Assembly (NCBI GenBank): GCA_019414665.1
Contig: DXLO01000045.1
Span: 1-13,508, forward strand
DNA from: Bacteroides sp.
Lineage (GTDB): Bacteria > Bacteroidota > Bacteroidia > Bacteroidales > Bacteroidaceae
Direction of reading: 5' to 3'
DNA length: 13,508 bases
A program made the position numbers and the translations under genes. Under the pieces are notes generated by a model. It worked only from the letters and a program-made list of their open reading frames with translations. It was not told the DNA's origin and ran no database searches. Shown here in pieces: positions 1-6,424 of the stretch (positions within the stretch are counted from its first letter, which is position 1; each line of letters begins with the position of its first letter).

Positions 1-56
1 GTTTCTAATTATAAGTGAAATATATTTATTCTTATTTCGAACTCACGTTAAATACT

Positions 57-848
57 ATGAGAAAAAGCCTTTTATTTGTTTGGGCCTGCATGGGGCTGGT
101 TTGTTTGATGAGTGCTTGTAAGACATCGGTTAAAAGTAAAGAATGGAAGCTGGTATGGGTGGAGGACTTTGATCAAAAAAACAGTTTTGACGAATCGGTA
201 TGGACTAAGATACCTCGCGGAACATCCGATTGGAACAACTATATGTCTTATTATGATTCATGTTATGCTATGCAGGATGGGAATCTGATACTTCGTGGAA
301 TAGCCAATCATACTCAGAAAAATGATACGGCTCCTTATCTGACCGGTGGTGTATATACCAAAGGAAAGAAACTGTTTACGGGCGGAAGAGTAGAAGTATG
401 TGCCAGATTGCAAGCCGCTAAGGGGGCATGGCCGGCTATATGGATGCTTCCCGAAAAAGCGGAGTGGCCCAAAGGAGGAGAGATTGATATTATGGAACGG
501 TTGAACCATGATCGTATTGCTTATCAGACTACTCATTCATATTATACGCATATATTAGGTATAAAGGATAATCCGCCTCACGGAGGCATCAATAAGATAA
601 ATCCTGAGGAATACAATATCTATTCGGTAGATATTTATCCGGATAGTCTGGTGTTTGCTGTCAATCATCGTCATACCTATACTTATCCGCGCATTGATAC
701 GGACAAGGAAGGGCAGTTCCCTTTCTATCAACCTTACTATTTATTGATAGATATGCAGTTGGGTGGCTCATGGGTTGGTGCTGTGGATCCGAAAGAGTTG
801 CCTGTGGAAATGTGGGTGGACTGGGTGAAGTATTACGAGAAACGCTGA
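57..848 (+). CDS. GH16 family glycoside hydrolase, lipoprotein
   Basis: Likely retaining endo-beta-glucanase-type enzyme of family GH16, 263 residues. The family signature EIDIME is seen with E142 (nucleophile), D144 and E147 (acid/base), preceded by the usual GAWPAIWMLP segment and followed near the C-terminus by the GGSWVG...PVEMWVDWVKYYE end of the beta-jelly-roll. The start at 57 is chosen because it begins directly with a lipoprotein signal (MRKSLLFVW... LMSAC, lipid Cys21). An upstream in-frame GTG at 15 would add 14 residues in front of the signal and is unlikely. The residues after Cys21 (KTSVK) are not acidic, so a periplasmic-facing location is more likely than surface export. GH16 covers laminarin, mixed-linkage glucan and galactan substrates; the exact substrate cannot be read here. 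A terminator follows, so it is probably the end of a unit that begins outside the window, and its link to the xylan genes is only positional. Confidence 0.88.
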   Translation: MRKSLLFVWACMGLVCLMSACKTSVKSKEWKLVWVEDFDQKNSFDESVWTKIPRGTSDWNNYMSYYDSCYAMQDGNLILRGIANHTQKNDTAPYLTGGVYTKGKKLFTGGRVEVCARLQAAKGAWPAIWMLPEKAEWPKGGEIDIMERLNHDRIAYQTTHSYYTHILGIKDNPPHGGINKINPEEYNIYSVDIYPDSLVFAVNHRHTYTYPRIDTDKEGQFPFYQPYYLLIDMQLGGSWVGAVDPKELPVEMWVDWVKYYEKR

Positions 849-864
849 ATGCTGTTTGTCGGGA

Positions 865-906
865 AACGGGGGGCTGTTCAATGTTGGGCAGCCCCCCGTT
901 CTGTTT
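865..906 (+). terminator. Rho-independent terminator after GH16 gene
   Basis: A perfect 12-bp stem: AACGGGGGGCTG at 865-876 pairs with CAGCCCCCCGTT at 889-900 across a 12-base loop, followed by the T-containing stretch ctgttt. It begins 17 bases after the GH16 stop. It separates GH16 from the regulated promoter that starts at 931. Confidence 0.85.
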
Positions 907-930
907 AATTATCAGGTAAATAGACCTTGA

Positions 931-998
931 TGTAACATCATCAAAGAAAAATGTTACAGGCGGAGCACGTCTGTTCTGCCTGTAAAGATGCGTGTATC
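931..998 (+). promoter_or_regulatory. Tandem 21-nt operator array upstream of the sugar symporter
   Basis: Four boxes on the same strand begin at 931 (TGTAAC), 952 (TGTTAC), 972 (TGTTCT) and 993 (TGTATC), so the spacing is 21, 20 and 21 bases. Units 1 and 3 also carry AAAGA 12 bases after the box start. The last part, AAAGATGCGTGTATCAT (984-1000), is identical to 6371-6387 in front of the GH43 lipoprotein gene. Spacing of two helical turns, with two sub-boxes about one turn apart, is what an AraC-type double helix-turn-helix bound as tandem direct repeats would need. A hybrid two-component system regulator is the natural candidate in a Bacteroidales xylan locus, but none is in the window. Together with the -7 element and a 5' leader hairpin, this explains most of the 327-base gap before the symporter start at 1176. 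Confidence 0.65.
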
Positions 999-1029
999 AT
1001 TGTGATTACAGGAATCATAAAGCTTTGTG

Positions 1030-1037
1030 TACTTTTG
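1030..1037 (+). promoter_or_regulatory. Bacteroides-type -7 element, symporter promoter
   Basis: TACTTTTG matches the Bacteroides -7 consensus TAnnTTTG. No good TTTG -33 box lies at the usual distance upstream; the last operator box (993) reaches into that region instead, as expected for an activator-dependent promoter. Transcription would start near 1044, leaving a leader of about 130 bases before the ATG at 1176. Confidence 0.55.
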
Positions 1038-1114
1038 TTTCGTCTGGAATAAGATTCTAAAGATTGGAGCAGGGACAACATTTTGTTTAGCTCATTTTTG
1101 TTTTCAATAGGCGT

Positions 1115-1149
1115 AAAGTAATTCTAGCCAATGGATGGAATTACTTTTT
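1115..1149 (+). promoter_or_regulatory. Leader hairpin with T-run, possible attenuator
   Basis: AAAGTAATTC (1115-1124) pairs perfectly with GAATTACTTT (1138-1147); a T-G and an A-T pair can extend the stem to 12 bp with a 9-base loop. The second arm runs into TTTTT (1145-1149). The hairpin lies in the predicted leader of the symporter mRNA, 26 bases before the chosen start. It is AT-rich, so it would be a weak terminator. It could also control translation or be incidental. Confidence 0.35.
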
Positions 1150-1175
1150 ATGGAAGATATTTTAATGTAATAACC

Positions 1176-2669
1176 ATGAATACACAAAGTCAAAAAGTTT
1201 CGATGGCCGAGAAAATCGGTTACAGCCTGGGGGATTGCTCGGCTAATCTGGTCTTCCAGATGATGATGATTTATCAGACAAAGTTTTATACGGACATATT
1301 CGGTCTGGAAGGTGCCATTGCCGGTACGGTGATGTTGGTGGCGCGTATCACGGATGCCTTTGTCGATCCTACAGTGGGATTATTGAGTGACCGCACCAAG
1401 ACACGTTTCGGGAAATATCGTCCGTGGGTGCTTTGGACTGCGTTGCCTTTCATGGTTTTCTATGTGTTGGCTTTCTATAATCCGGGCATTGAAGATAAAG
1501 GGCTGGTAGCATTGTATGCTACGTTGTCTTATACCTTGCTGATGAGCCTTTATTCTTTTAACAATACGCCGTATGCTTCTTTGGGCGGAGTGATGTCCGG
1601 TGATATAAAGGAACGTACCAGTATCACTTCCATTCGTTTTGTGGCGGCTACCATTGCCCAGTTTGTGGTGCAGGGACTTACGCTCCCTTTGGTAAGCAAG
1701 TTTTCGGATGGTGGAGACAAAGCGCATGGCTGGTTATGTACTATCTCTTTGTTCGCTTGTATCGGGTTCGTTTTTCTGGTCATTACTTTCTTTTCAACTC
1801 GTGAGCGCATAGAGCCGCCTGCCAGTCAAAAGACAGATACGCTTCAGGATATAAAGGATGTATTTGGAAGTGCTCCTTGGCGGGCTATGTTCATACTTAC
1901 GCTTTTCATTTTTATTACGCTTGCCATGTGGGGTAGTGCCATGAACTATTATTTTGAGAATTATGTGGATGCCGGAGCATTGTATGCCTTTCTTGACCGT
2001 CTGGGATTAGTGGCAATGGAAACAGATGGCAGCGCGGGGTATGCTGTGTTGAATGCTTTCGGGCTGGTAGTCAATTCTTCCGATAAGGCATACGAGGTAG
2101 GATTTGGAGTATTTAATATGTTGGGAGCACTTGTCCAGTTCTTTGGGGTGATTTTCTTGTCCGGCTTTTTGGCAAACCGTTATGGTAAGAAACGCGTTTT
2201 TATTGTTTGCCTCTCACTTACTGCCATTTTTACAGCTTTGTTCTATTTTCCGGGAAAAGCGGATGTGGAAACGATGTTTGTATTGAATTTCCTGAAGAGT
2301 CTGGCATACGCGCCGACTGTACCTTTGTTGTGGGCGATGATTGCCGATGTAGCCGACTATTCAGAATATAAAAATTACCGTCGCGCCACAGGTTTTGTGT
2401 TTGCTGGTGTAGTTTTTGCCTTGAAGGCCGGGCTGGGTATCGGTGGGGCCATCCTAGGGTTTCTGCTTTCAGGATTTGGGTATGTGTCCGGTATCGGGGC
2501 AGAGCAAAGCGGTACGGCTATAAGGGGGATTGTACTTTCCTCCAGTCTGATTCCGGCTATGATATTTGGAATGGGAGTAGCTGCCTTATGCTTCTATCCT
2601 ATTACAAAAAAATACAACGAACAGATGCAGGCGGAACTTGCTGACCGTCGCAGTAAGGCCGGTTATTAA
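1176..2669 (+). CDS. GPH-family sodium:sugar symporter (MelB/XynD-like)
   Basis: Inner-membrane cation:sugar symporter of the glycoside-pentoside-hexuronide family in the major facilitator superfamily, 497 residues with about 12 hydrophobic segments. The N-terminal MAEKIGYSLGD... FYTDIFGL block and the segment RITDAFVDPTVGLLSDRT are characteristic; D60 and D64 occupy the positions of the cation-binding aspartates D55 and D59 of MelB. A stretch at about residues 262-308, between two membrane segments in the middle of the protein, is longer than the loop in MelB. The start at 1176 is preferred over the in-frame ATG at 1131, because the extra 15 residues are not family-like and the 1131 codon lies in a leader hairpin. 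Its neighbours (GH10, GH43) make xylo-oligosaccharides the likely cargo, as for XynD of Prevotella bryantii; this is inference. The gene is intact and ends about 90 bases before the IS. Confidence 0.9.
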   Translation: MNTQSQKVSMAEKIGYSLGDCSANLVFQMMMIYQTKFYTDIFGLEGAIAGTVMLVARITDAFVDPTVGLLSDRTKTRFGKYRPWVLWTALPFMVFYVLAFYNPGIEDKGLVALYATLSYTLLMSLYSFNNTPYASLGGVMSGDIKERTSITSIRFVAATIAQFVVQGLTLPLVSKFSDGGDKAHGWLCTISLFACIGFVFLVITFFSTRERIEPPASQKTDTLQDIKDVFGSAPWRAMFILTLFIFITLAMWGSAMNYYFENYVDAGALYAFLDRLGLVAMETDGSAGYAVLNAFGLVVNSSDKAYEVGFGVFNMLGALVQFFGVIFLSGFLANRYGKKRVFIVCLSLTAIFTALFYFPGKADVETMFVLNFLKSLAYAPTVPLLWAMIADVADYSEYKNYRRATGFVFAGVVFALKAGLGIGGAILGFLLSGFGYVSGIGAEQSGTAIRGIVLSSSLIPAMIFGMGVAALCFYPITKKYNEQMQAELADRRSKAGY

Positions 2670-2839
2670 TGAAAAAGAACAAGTTATTTACCTTAAAAAC
2701 TTTGTAATATGAACTATAATATAAAAACTGAATACGGTTAACGATAATTAGCATAATCATGCAAGTTATCGTGCATGAAAAGCTCGTCGGGGCTGTGTGC
2801 TCAGTCCCTTGCCGCATGGCGTTCCCTCCGCAGGAGCTG

Positions 2840-3805
2840 TTATGGCTTTTCGGATTTGAATCCATCGACATAGGGTTTCCCTTGCGTGACGACAGCGAAG
2901 GCTTGCCTCACAAGTTTGTTGGCGACCGCAATAACCACCACCTTGCCGGGCTTGCCGTTAGATCTGAGACGGTCGAAACATGCCTTACACTCGGTATTGC
3001 ACCTGAGCGATGAGAATGCGGCTACATAAAGTTGGCTTCTGAGGCTTGAATCCCCGTTTCGGTTGATGTGGCCTTTGACATTGACTGACGTACCGGATTG
3101 TTGGTAAGTAGGTGACAAGCCCAAGTAGCGGGTCAGTTGCTTGGCATTATCAAAGTAAGAGAATCTGCCGGTGGCTACAATAAGCGGAGCTGCCAGCGTG
3201 ACACCGATGCCTTTGATGGAGGTGAGCAGGTCCATCTGTTTCTTGTATTCACCTTGTGCCAATGAAGCGAGTTCCTCTTCCATCTCTTTGATTTGCTTTT
3301 CAAGAAATGTAATCGTCTTTTCGATGGTTTTCTTGCATTTGGGGTCAAAGAATGGAAGGACCTCCATCGAGCCTTTGAGGTTGCGTGTGGCTACAAGTTG
3401 CTTCTTGAGTTGGCGCAGCACCGTCCGTTTCTGCTTGAGGACAAGGATTGCATCACTGCGAAGTTTGTATGGCGCAGGTTGCATCTTCTCTCCGTAAAGT
3501 GCTATCAGGCGTGCATCAATCTCATCCGTTTTGGTAACGGTGAGCATGACACGGGCGAAGTTCTTTATCTTCAACGGATTTTCAAGGCTGATGGTAATGC
3601 CTGCCTCTGAAAGCAGGTAAACGAGTAACGCGCTGTAATTGCCCGTAGCTTCCAGCACGCAATTATGTTCGGATGCTGAAATAGTTTGGACGAACTCGTG
3701 AACGCCATTTACGGTATTCTTGAATGTTCTCGTCTTGTTTGTCTTTACAGACGAATAGGCAACAACGAAAGTCACCTTGCTGACATCAATACCAACGTAA
3801 GTCAT
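2840..3805 (-). CDS. IS110-family transposase (DEDD recombinase)
   Basis: A 321-residue RNA-guided-type recombinase of the IS110 family. The N-terminal RuvC-like domain shows the DEDD residues D7 (YVGIDVSK), E52 (VLEATGNY), D94 and D97 (KTDEIDARL). A charged, probably coiled-coil stretch runs at about 160-185. The C-terminal Transposase_20 domain starts with LLTSIKGIGVTLAAPLIVATG (about 193-213) and continues with RYLGLSPTYQQSG, where S237 is the likely candidate for the catalytic serine of this domain, and NRNGDSSLRSQLYVAA. Length and domain order are those of full-length family members, and no frameshift is seen, so the element may be active. The start codon at 3803-3805 fits the usual N-terminus of these proteins. 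Weak + strand reading frames inside this gene are not supported. Confidence 0.95.
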   Translation of the reverse strand: MTYVGIDVSKVTFVVAYSSVKTNKTRTFKNTVNGVHEFVQTISASEHNCVLEATGNYSALLVYLLSEAGITISLENPLKIKNFARVMLTVTKTDEIDARLIALYGEKMQPAPYKLRSDAILVLKQKRTVLRQLKKQLVATRNLKGSMEVLPFFDPKCKKTIEKTITFLEKQIKEMEEELASLAQGEYKKQMDLLTSIKGIGVTLAAPLIVATGRFSYFDNAKQLTRYLGLSPTYQQSGTSVNVKGHINRNGDSSLRSQLYVAAFSSLRCNTECKACFDRLRSNGKPGKVVVIAVANKLVRQAFAVVTQGKPYVDGFKSEKP

Positions 3806-3986
3806 AGTCTGAATGATTTATTAAAACAACATCTGTACATCGTGAGCCATCATTGCGAATGCGGGGTCTCAAAAGCCCATTGAACTATCCGGTTTCTGAT
3901 GTATAAAGTGTGGGGTAAAACATACTACACGGTCTTTTTGACTAATGAAAACTCAGCCTTATTCCACACTTTGATGTTGAATGTTT
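3806..3986 (-). ncRNA. Candidate bridge RNA region of the IS110 element
   Basis: The non-coding stretch upstream of the transposase is where IS110-group elements encode the bridge RNA that guides donor and target pairing. Read on the minus strand, it contains AAAGTGTGG (3972-3964) paired with CCACACTTT (3913-3905), a UAA/UUA continuation past an AA/CC mismatch, a large internal loop with strands of about 20 bases, and an apical GTC-AAAAA-GAC hairpin (3942-3932). A second, weaker stem-loop with an internal loop spans about 3844-3870. Stem, internal loop and apical hairpin is the general plan of bridge RNA binding loops. No guide-to-target match could be shown convincingly by eye. Ends and strand are inferred; on the + strand the first stem is even longer (14 bp with two G-U pairs). 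Confidence 0.45.
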
Positions 3987-4017
3987 ATGCAAAAATATAA
4001 TAATTAAAAATTATACA

Positions 4018-5139
4018 ATGAAAATAAGATATGTGACATTATTGGCTGCCATTGCCGGATTAATGGCCGCTTGCGGCAATGACCGGAAGGTCGAGCCGGG
4101 TCCTTCGCTGAAGGAAGCAGCTTCGGGCAAGTTTCTGATGGGGGTAGCGTTGAATGTACGTCAGGCAGCAGGTCAGGATACTTACGCCTCGAAAGTGGTA
4201 AAACGTCATTTTAATTCCATTGTGGCCGAGAATTGCATGAAATGCGAAGTGATTCATCCGGAGGAAGACCGTTTTGATTTTACGGAAGCGGACCGGTTGG
4301 TTCGTTTTGGCGAGGAGAACGATATGGCTGTTATCGGGCATTGCCTTATCTGGCATTCACAGCTGGCACCTTGGTTCTGTGTGGACGAACAAGGAAAAAC
4401 AGTAAGTGCCGACATCTTGAAGGAGCGTATAAAAAAACATATCCAGACTATTGTGACGCACTATAAAGGGCGTATAAAGGGCTGGGATGTATTGAATGAA
4501 GCCATTGAATCGGACGGCTCCTGGCGTAAATCTCCTTTTTACGAGATATTAGGCGAAGAGTACATCCCGCTTATTTTTCAGTATGCTCATGAAGCGGATC
4601 CGGAAGCCGAACTTTACTATAATGATTATGGCATGGACGGGAAGGCTAAGCGTGACAAAGTAGTCGAATTGGTAAAGATGCTGAAAGACCGTGGACTGCG
4701 CATCGACGCGGTAGGTATGCAGGGACACATGGGAATGGATTATCCGTCAGTGTCCGAATTTGAAGCCAGTATACTGGCATTTGCAGCTACCGGAGTAAAG
4801 GTGATGGTAACCGAATGGGATATGAGTGCATTGCCCACGGCACGGATGGGAGCCAATATTTCGGATACGGTGTCTTATAAACAATCCTTGAATCCCTATC
4901 CCGACGGTTTGCCCGACTCTGTGTCTGTGGCATGGAATAACCGGATGAAGGAATTTTTCGGTCTTTTCCTGAAACATTCGGATATCATTACCCGTGTGAC
5001 AGTGTGGGGGGTGACGGACGGTGACTCATGGAAGAATAATTTCCCTGTGCCCGGACGTGTGGATTACCCTTTATTGTTCGACCGTGATTGCCAGCCGAAA
5101 CCTTTTGTGGAAGAACTGATAGGAAAACATAACATTTAA
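4018..5139 (+). CDS. GH10 endo-beta-1,4-xylanase, lipoprotein
   Basis: Cuts the beta-1,4-xylan backbone by the retaining mechanism; 373 residues, a single TIM-barrel domain with no added binding module. Catalytic acid/base is E161 in WDVLNEA and the nucleophile is E266 in VMVTEWDM. Other GH10 marks are the segment NSIVAENCMKCEVIHP, GHCLIWHSQLAPWF and the late VTVWGVTDGDSW. An insert at about residues 270-310 follows the nucleophile strand and interrupts the usual barrel. The signal peptide ends in LMAAC with lipid Cys19; the following GNDRK is not a clear surface-export signal, so the compartment (periplasm or surface) is open. The GH43 gene follows after 12 bases, so the two are cotranscribed. 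The IS lies just upstream and no good promoter is seen between it and the ATG. Equivalent to XynA in the P. bryantii cluster by context. Confidence 0.95.
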   Translation: MKIRYVTLLAAIAGLMAACGNDRKVEPGPSLKEAASGKFLMGVALNVRQAAGQDTYASKVVKRHFNSIVAENCMKCEVIHPEEDRFDFTEADRLVRFGEENDMAVIGHCLIWHSQLAPWFCVDEQGKTVSADILKERIKKHIQTIVTHYKGRIKGWDVLNEAIESDGSWRKSPFYEILGEEYIPLIFQYAHEADPEAELYYNDYGMDGKAKRDKVVELVKMLKDRGLRIDAVGMQGHMGMDYPSVSEFEASILAFAATGVKVMVTEWDMSALPTARMGANISDTVSYKQSLNPYPDGLPDSVSVAWNNRMKEFFGLFLKHSDIITRVTVWGVTDGDSWKNNFPVPGRVDYPLLFDRDCQPKPFVEELIGKHNI

Positions 5140-5151
5140 TAACGTAACGAT

Positions 5152-6123
5152 ATGGAAAAGAAATTCAGATACTTGGTGCCCGGAGACTATATGGCAGATC
5201 CTGCTGTACATGTTTTTGACGGAAAGCTTTACATTTATCCTTCTCATGATCGCGAGAGCGGAGTGGAGGAGAATGACAATGGTGATCATTTTGACATGTG
5301 TGACTATCATGTCTTTTCTACAGAAGATGTGATGAACGGAACAGTGACTGATCACGGAGTCGTACTGAAAGTTTCGGATGTCCCTTGGGCCGGGCGTCAG
5401 TTGTGGGATTGTGATGTGGCCTGTAAAAACGGGAACTATTATATGTATTTTCCATTGAAAGACCGGAACGACATCTTCCGTATCGGCGTGGCGGTGAGCG
5501 ATTGCCCCGAAGGGCCGTTCATTCCCCAGCCCGATCCCATGCGTGGAAGCTACAGTATAGATCCGGCGGTATTTGATGATGGTAATGGGAACTATTATAT
5601 GTATTTCGGCGGTTTATGGGGTGGACAGCTTCAGCGTTATCGCAACAACAAGGCATTGGAGTGGGCGGCTTTTCCGGCTGATGGTGAACCGGCTTTGCCT
5701 TCACGTGTGGTAAAACTTTCGGACGATATGCTTCAGTTTGCCGAAGAGCCGCGGCCTTTGGTTATTCTGGATGAACACGGACATCCGTTGAGTGCCGGTG
5801 ACAATGCGCGTCGCTTTTTCGAGGCTTCATGGATGCACAAGTACAACGGGAAATATTATTTTTCTTATTCTACGGGAGACACTCATCTGCTTTGCTATGC
5901 CACAGGAGATAATCCGTATGGTCCGTTCACTTATCAAGGGGTTATTTTGCAGCCTGTGGTAGGTTGGACTACTCATCATGCCATTGTAGAATACAAAGGA
6001 AAATGGTATCTGTTTCATCACGATTGTGTCCCTTCGGGGGGAACCACTTGGTTGCGTAGCCTAAAGGTATGCGAATTGGAGTATGATGCGGAAGGGAAAA
6101 TAAAGACCATAGAATCTGTCTGA
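5152..6123 (+). CDS. GH43 beta-xylosidase/arabinofuranosidase, no signal peptide
   Basis: A compact 323-residue five-bladed beta-propeller enzyme of family GH43, probably subfamily 1, acting by inversion on xylo-oligosaccharides or arabinose decorations. The three catalytic acids are visible: general base D16 (MADPAVH), pKa-setting D137 (YSIDPAVFDD) and general acid E224 (RFFEASWMHK). The blade motif NGNYYMYF occurs twice (about residues 93-100 and 144-151). There is no signal peptide or lipobox and no extra C-terminal domain, so it should act in the cytoplasm on sugars brought in by the symporter. It lies 12 bases after the GH10 stop in the same unit. By position and family it corresponds to XynB of Prevotella bryantii. 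Whether it prefers xylose or arabinose ends cannot be told from motifs. Confidence 0.9.
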   Translation: MEKKFRYLVPGDYMADPAVHVFDGKLYIYPSHDRESGVEENDNGDHFDMCDYHVFSTEDVMNGTVTDHGVVLKVSDVPWAGRQLWDCDVACKNGNYYMYFPLKDRNDIFRIGVAVSDCPEGPFIPQPDPMRGSYSIDPAVFDDGNGNYYMYFGGLWGGQLQRYRNNKALEWAAFPADGEPALPSRVVKLSDDMLQFAEEPRPLVILDEHGHPLSAGDNARRFFEASWMHKYNGKYYFSYSTGDTHLLCYATGDNPYGPFTYQGVILQPVVGWTTHHAIVEYKGKWYLFHHDCVPSGGTTWLRSLKVCELEYDAEGKIKTIESV

Positions 6124-6184
6124 AAATAAATCAGTGATACATCATTCGGACAGATTGGACCGGTTACTTTGCCGGGCATTGTCC

Positions 6185-6244
6185 AAACAGACCGTTTGCA
6201 GAAATTATGTTCATTGTCCGGAACTTGCAAACGGTCTGTTTATA
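6185..6244 (+). terminator. 16-bp perfect inverted repeat, likely terminator
   Basis: AAACAGACCGTTTGCA (6185-6200) is the exact reverse complement of TGCAAACGGTCTGTTT (6226-6241), across a 25-base loop. The 3' arm runs into TTTATAT. It begins about 60 bases after the GH43 stop and so ends the GH10-GH43 unit. The arms are A-rich and T-rich at opposite ends, so the reverse strand could terminate too. The loop is long for a classic terminator. A shorter pair, TTGGAC (6155-6160) with GTCCAA (6181-6186), overlaps it and could form an alternative fold. Confidence 0.6.
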
Positions 6245-6316
6245 TCTGTGCTCTTCAAATATAATGTCTGGTGGTGTGAATGTAATTTGTTGTAATATAA
6301 TGTGTTATGTGTGTAT

Positions 6317-6385
6317 TGTAACGCAAGTAAAGATTCATGTAACACGTTTGAAGCAAGATGTAACTCTACGAAAGATGCGTGTATC
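6317..6385 (+). promoter_or_regulatory. Tandem 21-nt operator array upstream of GH43-susC-susD
   Basis: Boxes begin at 6317, 6338 and 6359 (each TGTAAC) and at 6380 (TGTATC), an exact 21-base period. In the first three units RAAG follows 12 bases after the box start (AAAGA in units 1 and 3, GAAGC in unit 2), giving the unit TGTAAC-N6-AAAGA. The layout and the 17-base segment 6371-6387 are shared with the array at 931-998, so one regulator probably controls both promoters. This array, the inverted repeat before it and the promoter after it account for the 349-base gap between the two GH43 genes; 6245-6316 holds only AT-rich sequence with a few TGTAAT words. Confidence 0.7.
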
Positions 6386-6416
6386 ATGCAGAGAATTTAT
6401 ATTCGGCGACACTTTC

Positions 6417-6424
6417 TATATTTG
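6417..6424 (+). promoter_or_regulatory. Bacteroides-type -7 element, GH43-susCD promoter
   Basis: TATATTTG is a full match to TAnnTTTG. It starts 37 bases after the start of the last operator box, exactly as in the symporter promoter (993 to 1030). No TTTG -33 box is seen at the usual spacing. The start of transcription would be near 6430, giving a leader of about 40 bases before the ATG at 6473. This position also rules out the longer reading frame that begins at the GTG at 6302. Confidence 0.65.

Larger units (their letters stand above)
2759..3992 (-). mobile_element. IS110-family insertion sequence, about 1.23 kb
   Basis: A complete-looking element with one transposase gene on the minus strand and non-coding ends. 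The ends are approximate: AT-rich flank gives way to GC-richer sequence near 2760 and returns near 3990, and the six bases ATGCAA occur at both junctions (2759-2764 and 3987-3992), as a shared core from site-specific insertion would. There are no terminal inverted repeats, which is normal for the IS110 group. About 180 non-coding bases precede the transposase, against about 80 after it, which places the longer non-coding end on the IS110-group side rather than the IS1111 side. It lies between the symporter and the xylanase in the opposite orientation; removing one core copy would leave a gap of about 120 bases between them. Confidence 0.75.

Noticed and set aside
931..958. Inverted repeat TGTAACAT ... 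ATGTTACA as a stand-alone dimer operator
   Set aside because: It comes from one repeat unit reading TGTTAC instead of TGTAAC. The other array keeps only direct repeats, so the tandem 21-nt arrangement explains both better.
1131..1175. ATG at 1131 as start of the symporter
   Set aside because: The added 15 residues are not like the family N-terminus and the codon lies in a leader hairpin. It is not fully excluded.
2741..2777. Short inverted repeats (ACGATAA/TTATCGT and CATGCA/TGCATG) at the left IS junction as terminal repeats
   Set aside because: Both pairs lie within about 35 bases on one side and have no counterpart at the other end, so they are not terminal inverted repeats.
2759..3013. 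Small + strand frame across the IS end and transposase C-terminus
   Set aside because: It overlaps the transposase on the other strand and has no recognisable features.
3966..3973. ACACTTTG as an outward promoter of the IS towards the xylanase
   Set aside because: It lacks the TA of TAnnTTTG, and the only TTTG upstream (3937-3940) is at the wrong distance.
6317..6400. CRISPR array or tandem repeat for the 21-base periodicity
   Set aside because: Only short 5-6-base words are conserved and there are just four units; it does not have the repeat-spacer structure of CRISPR.
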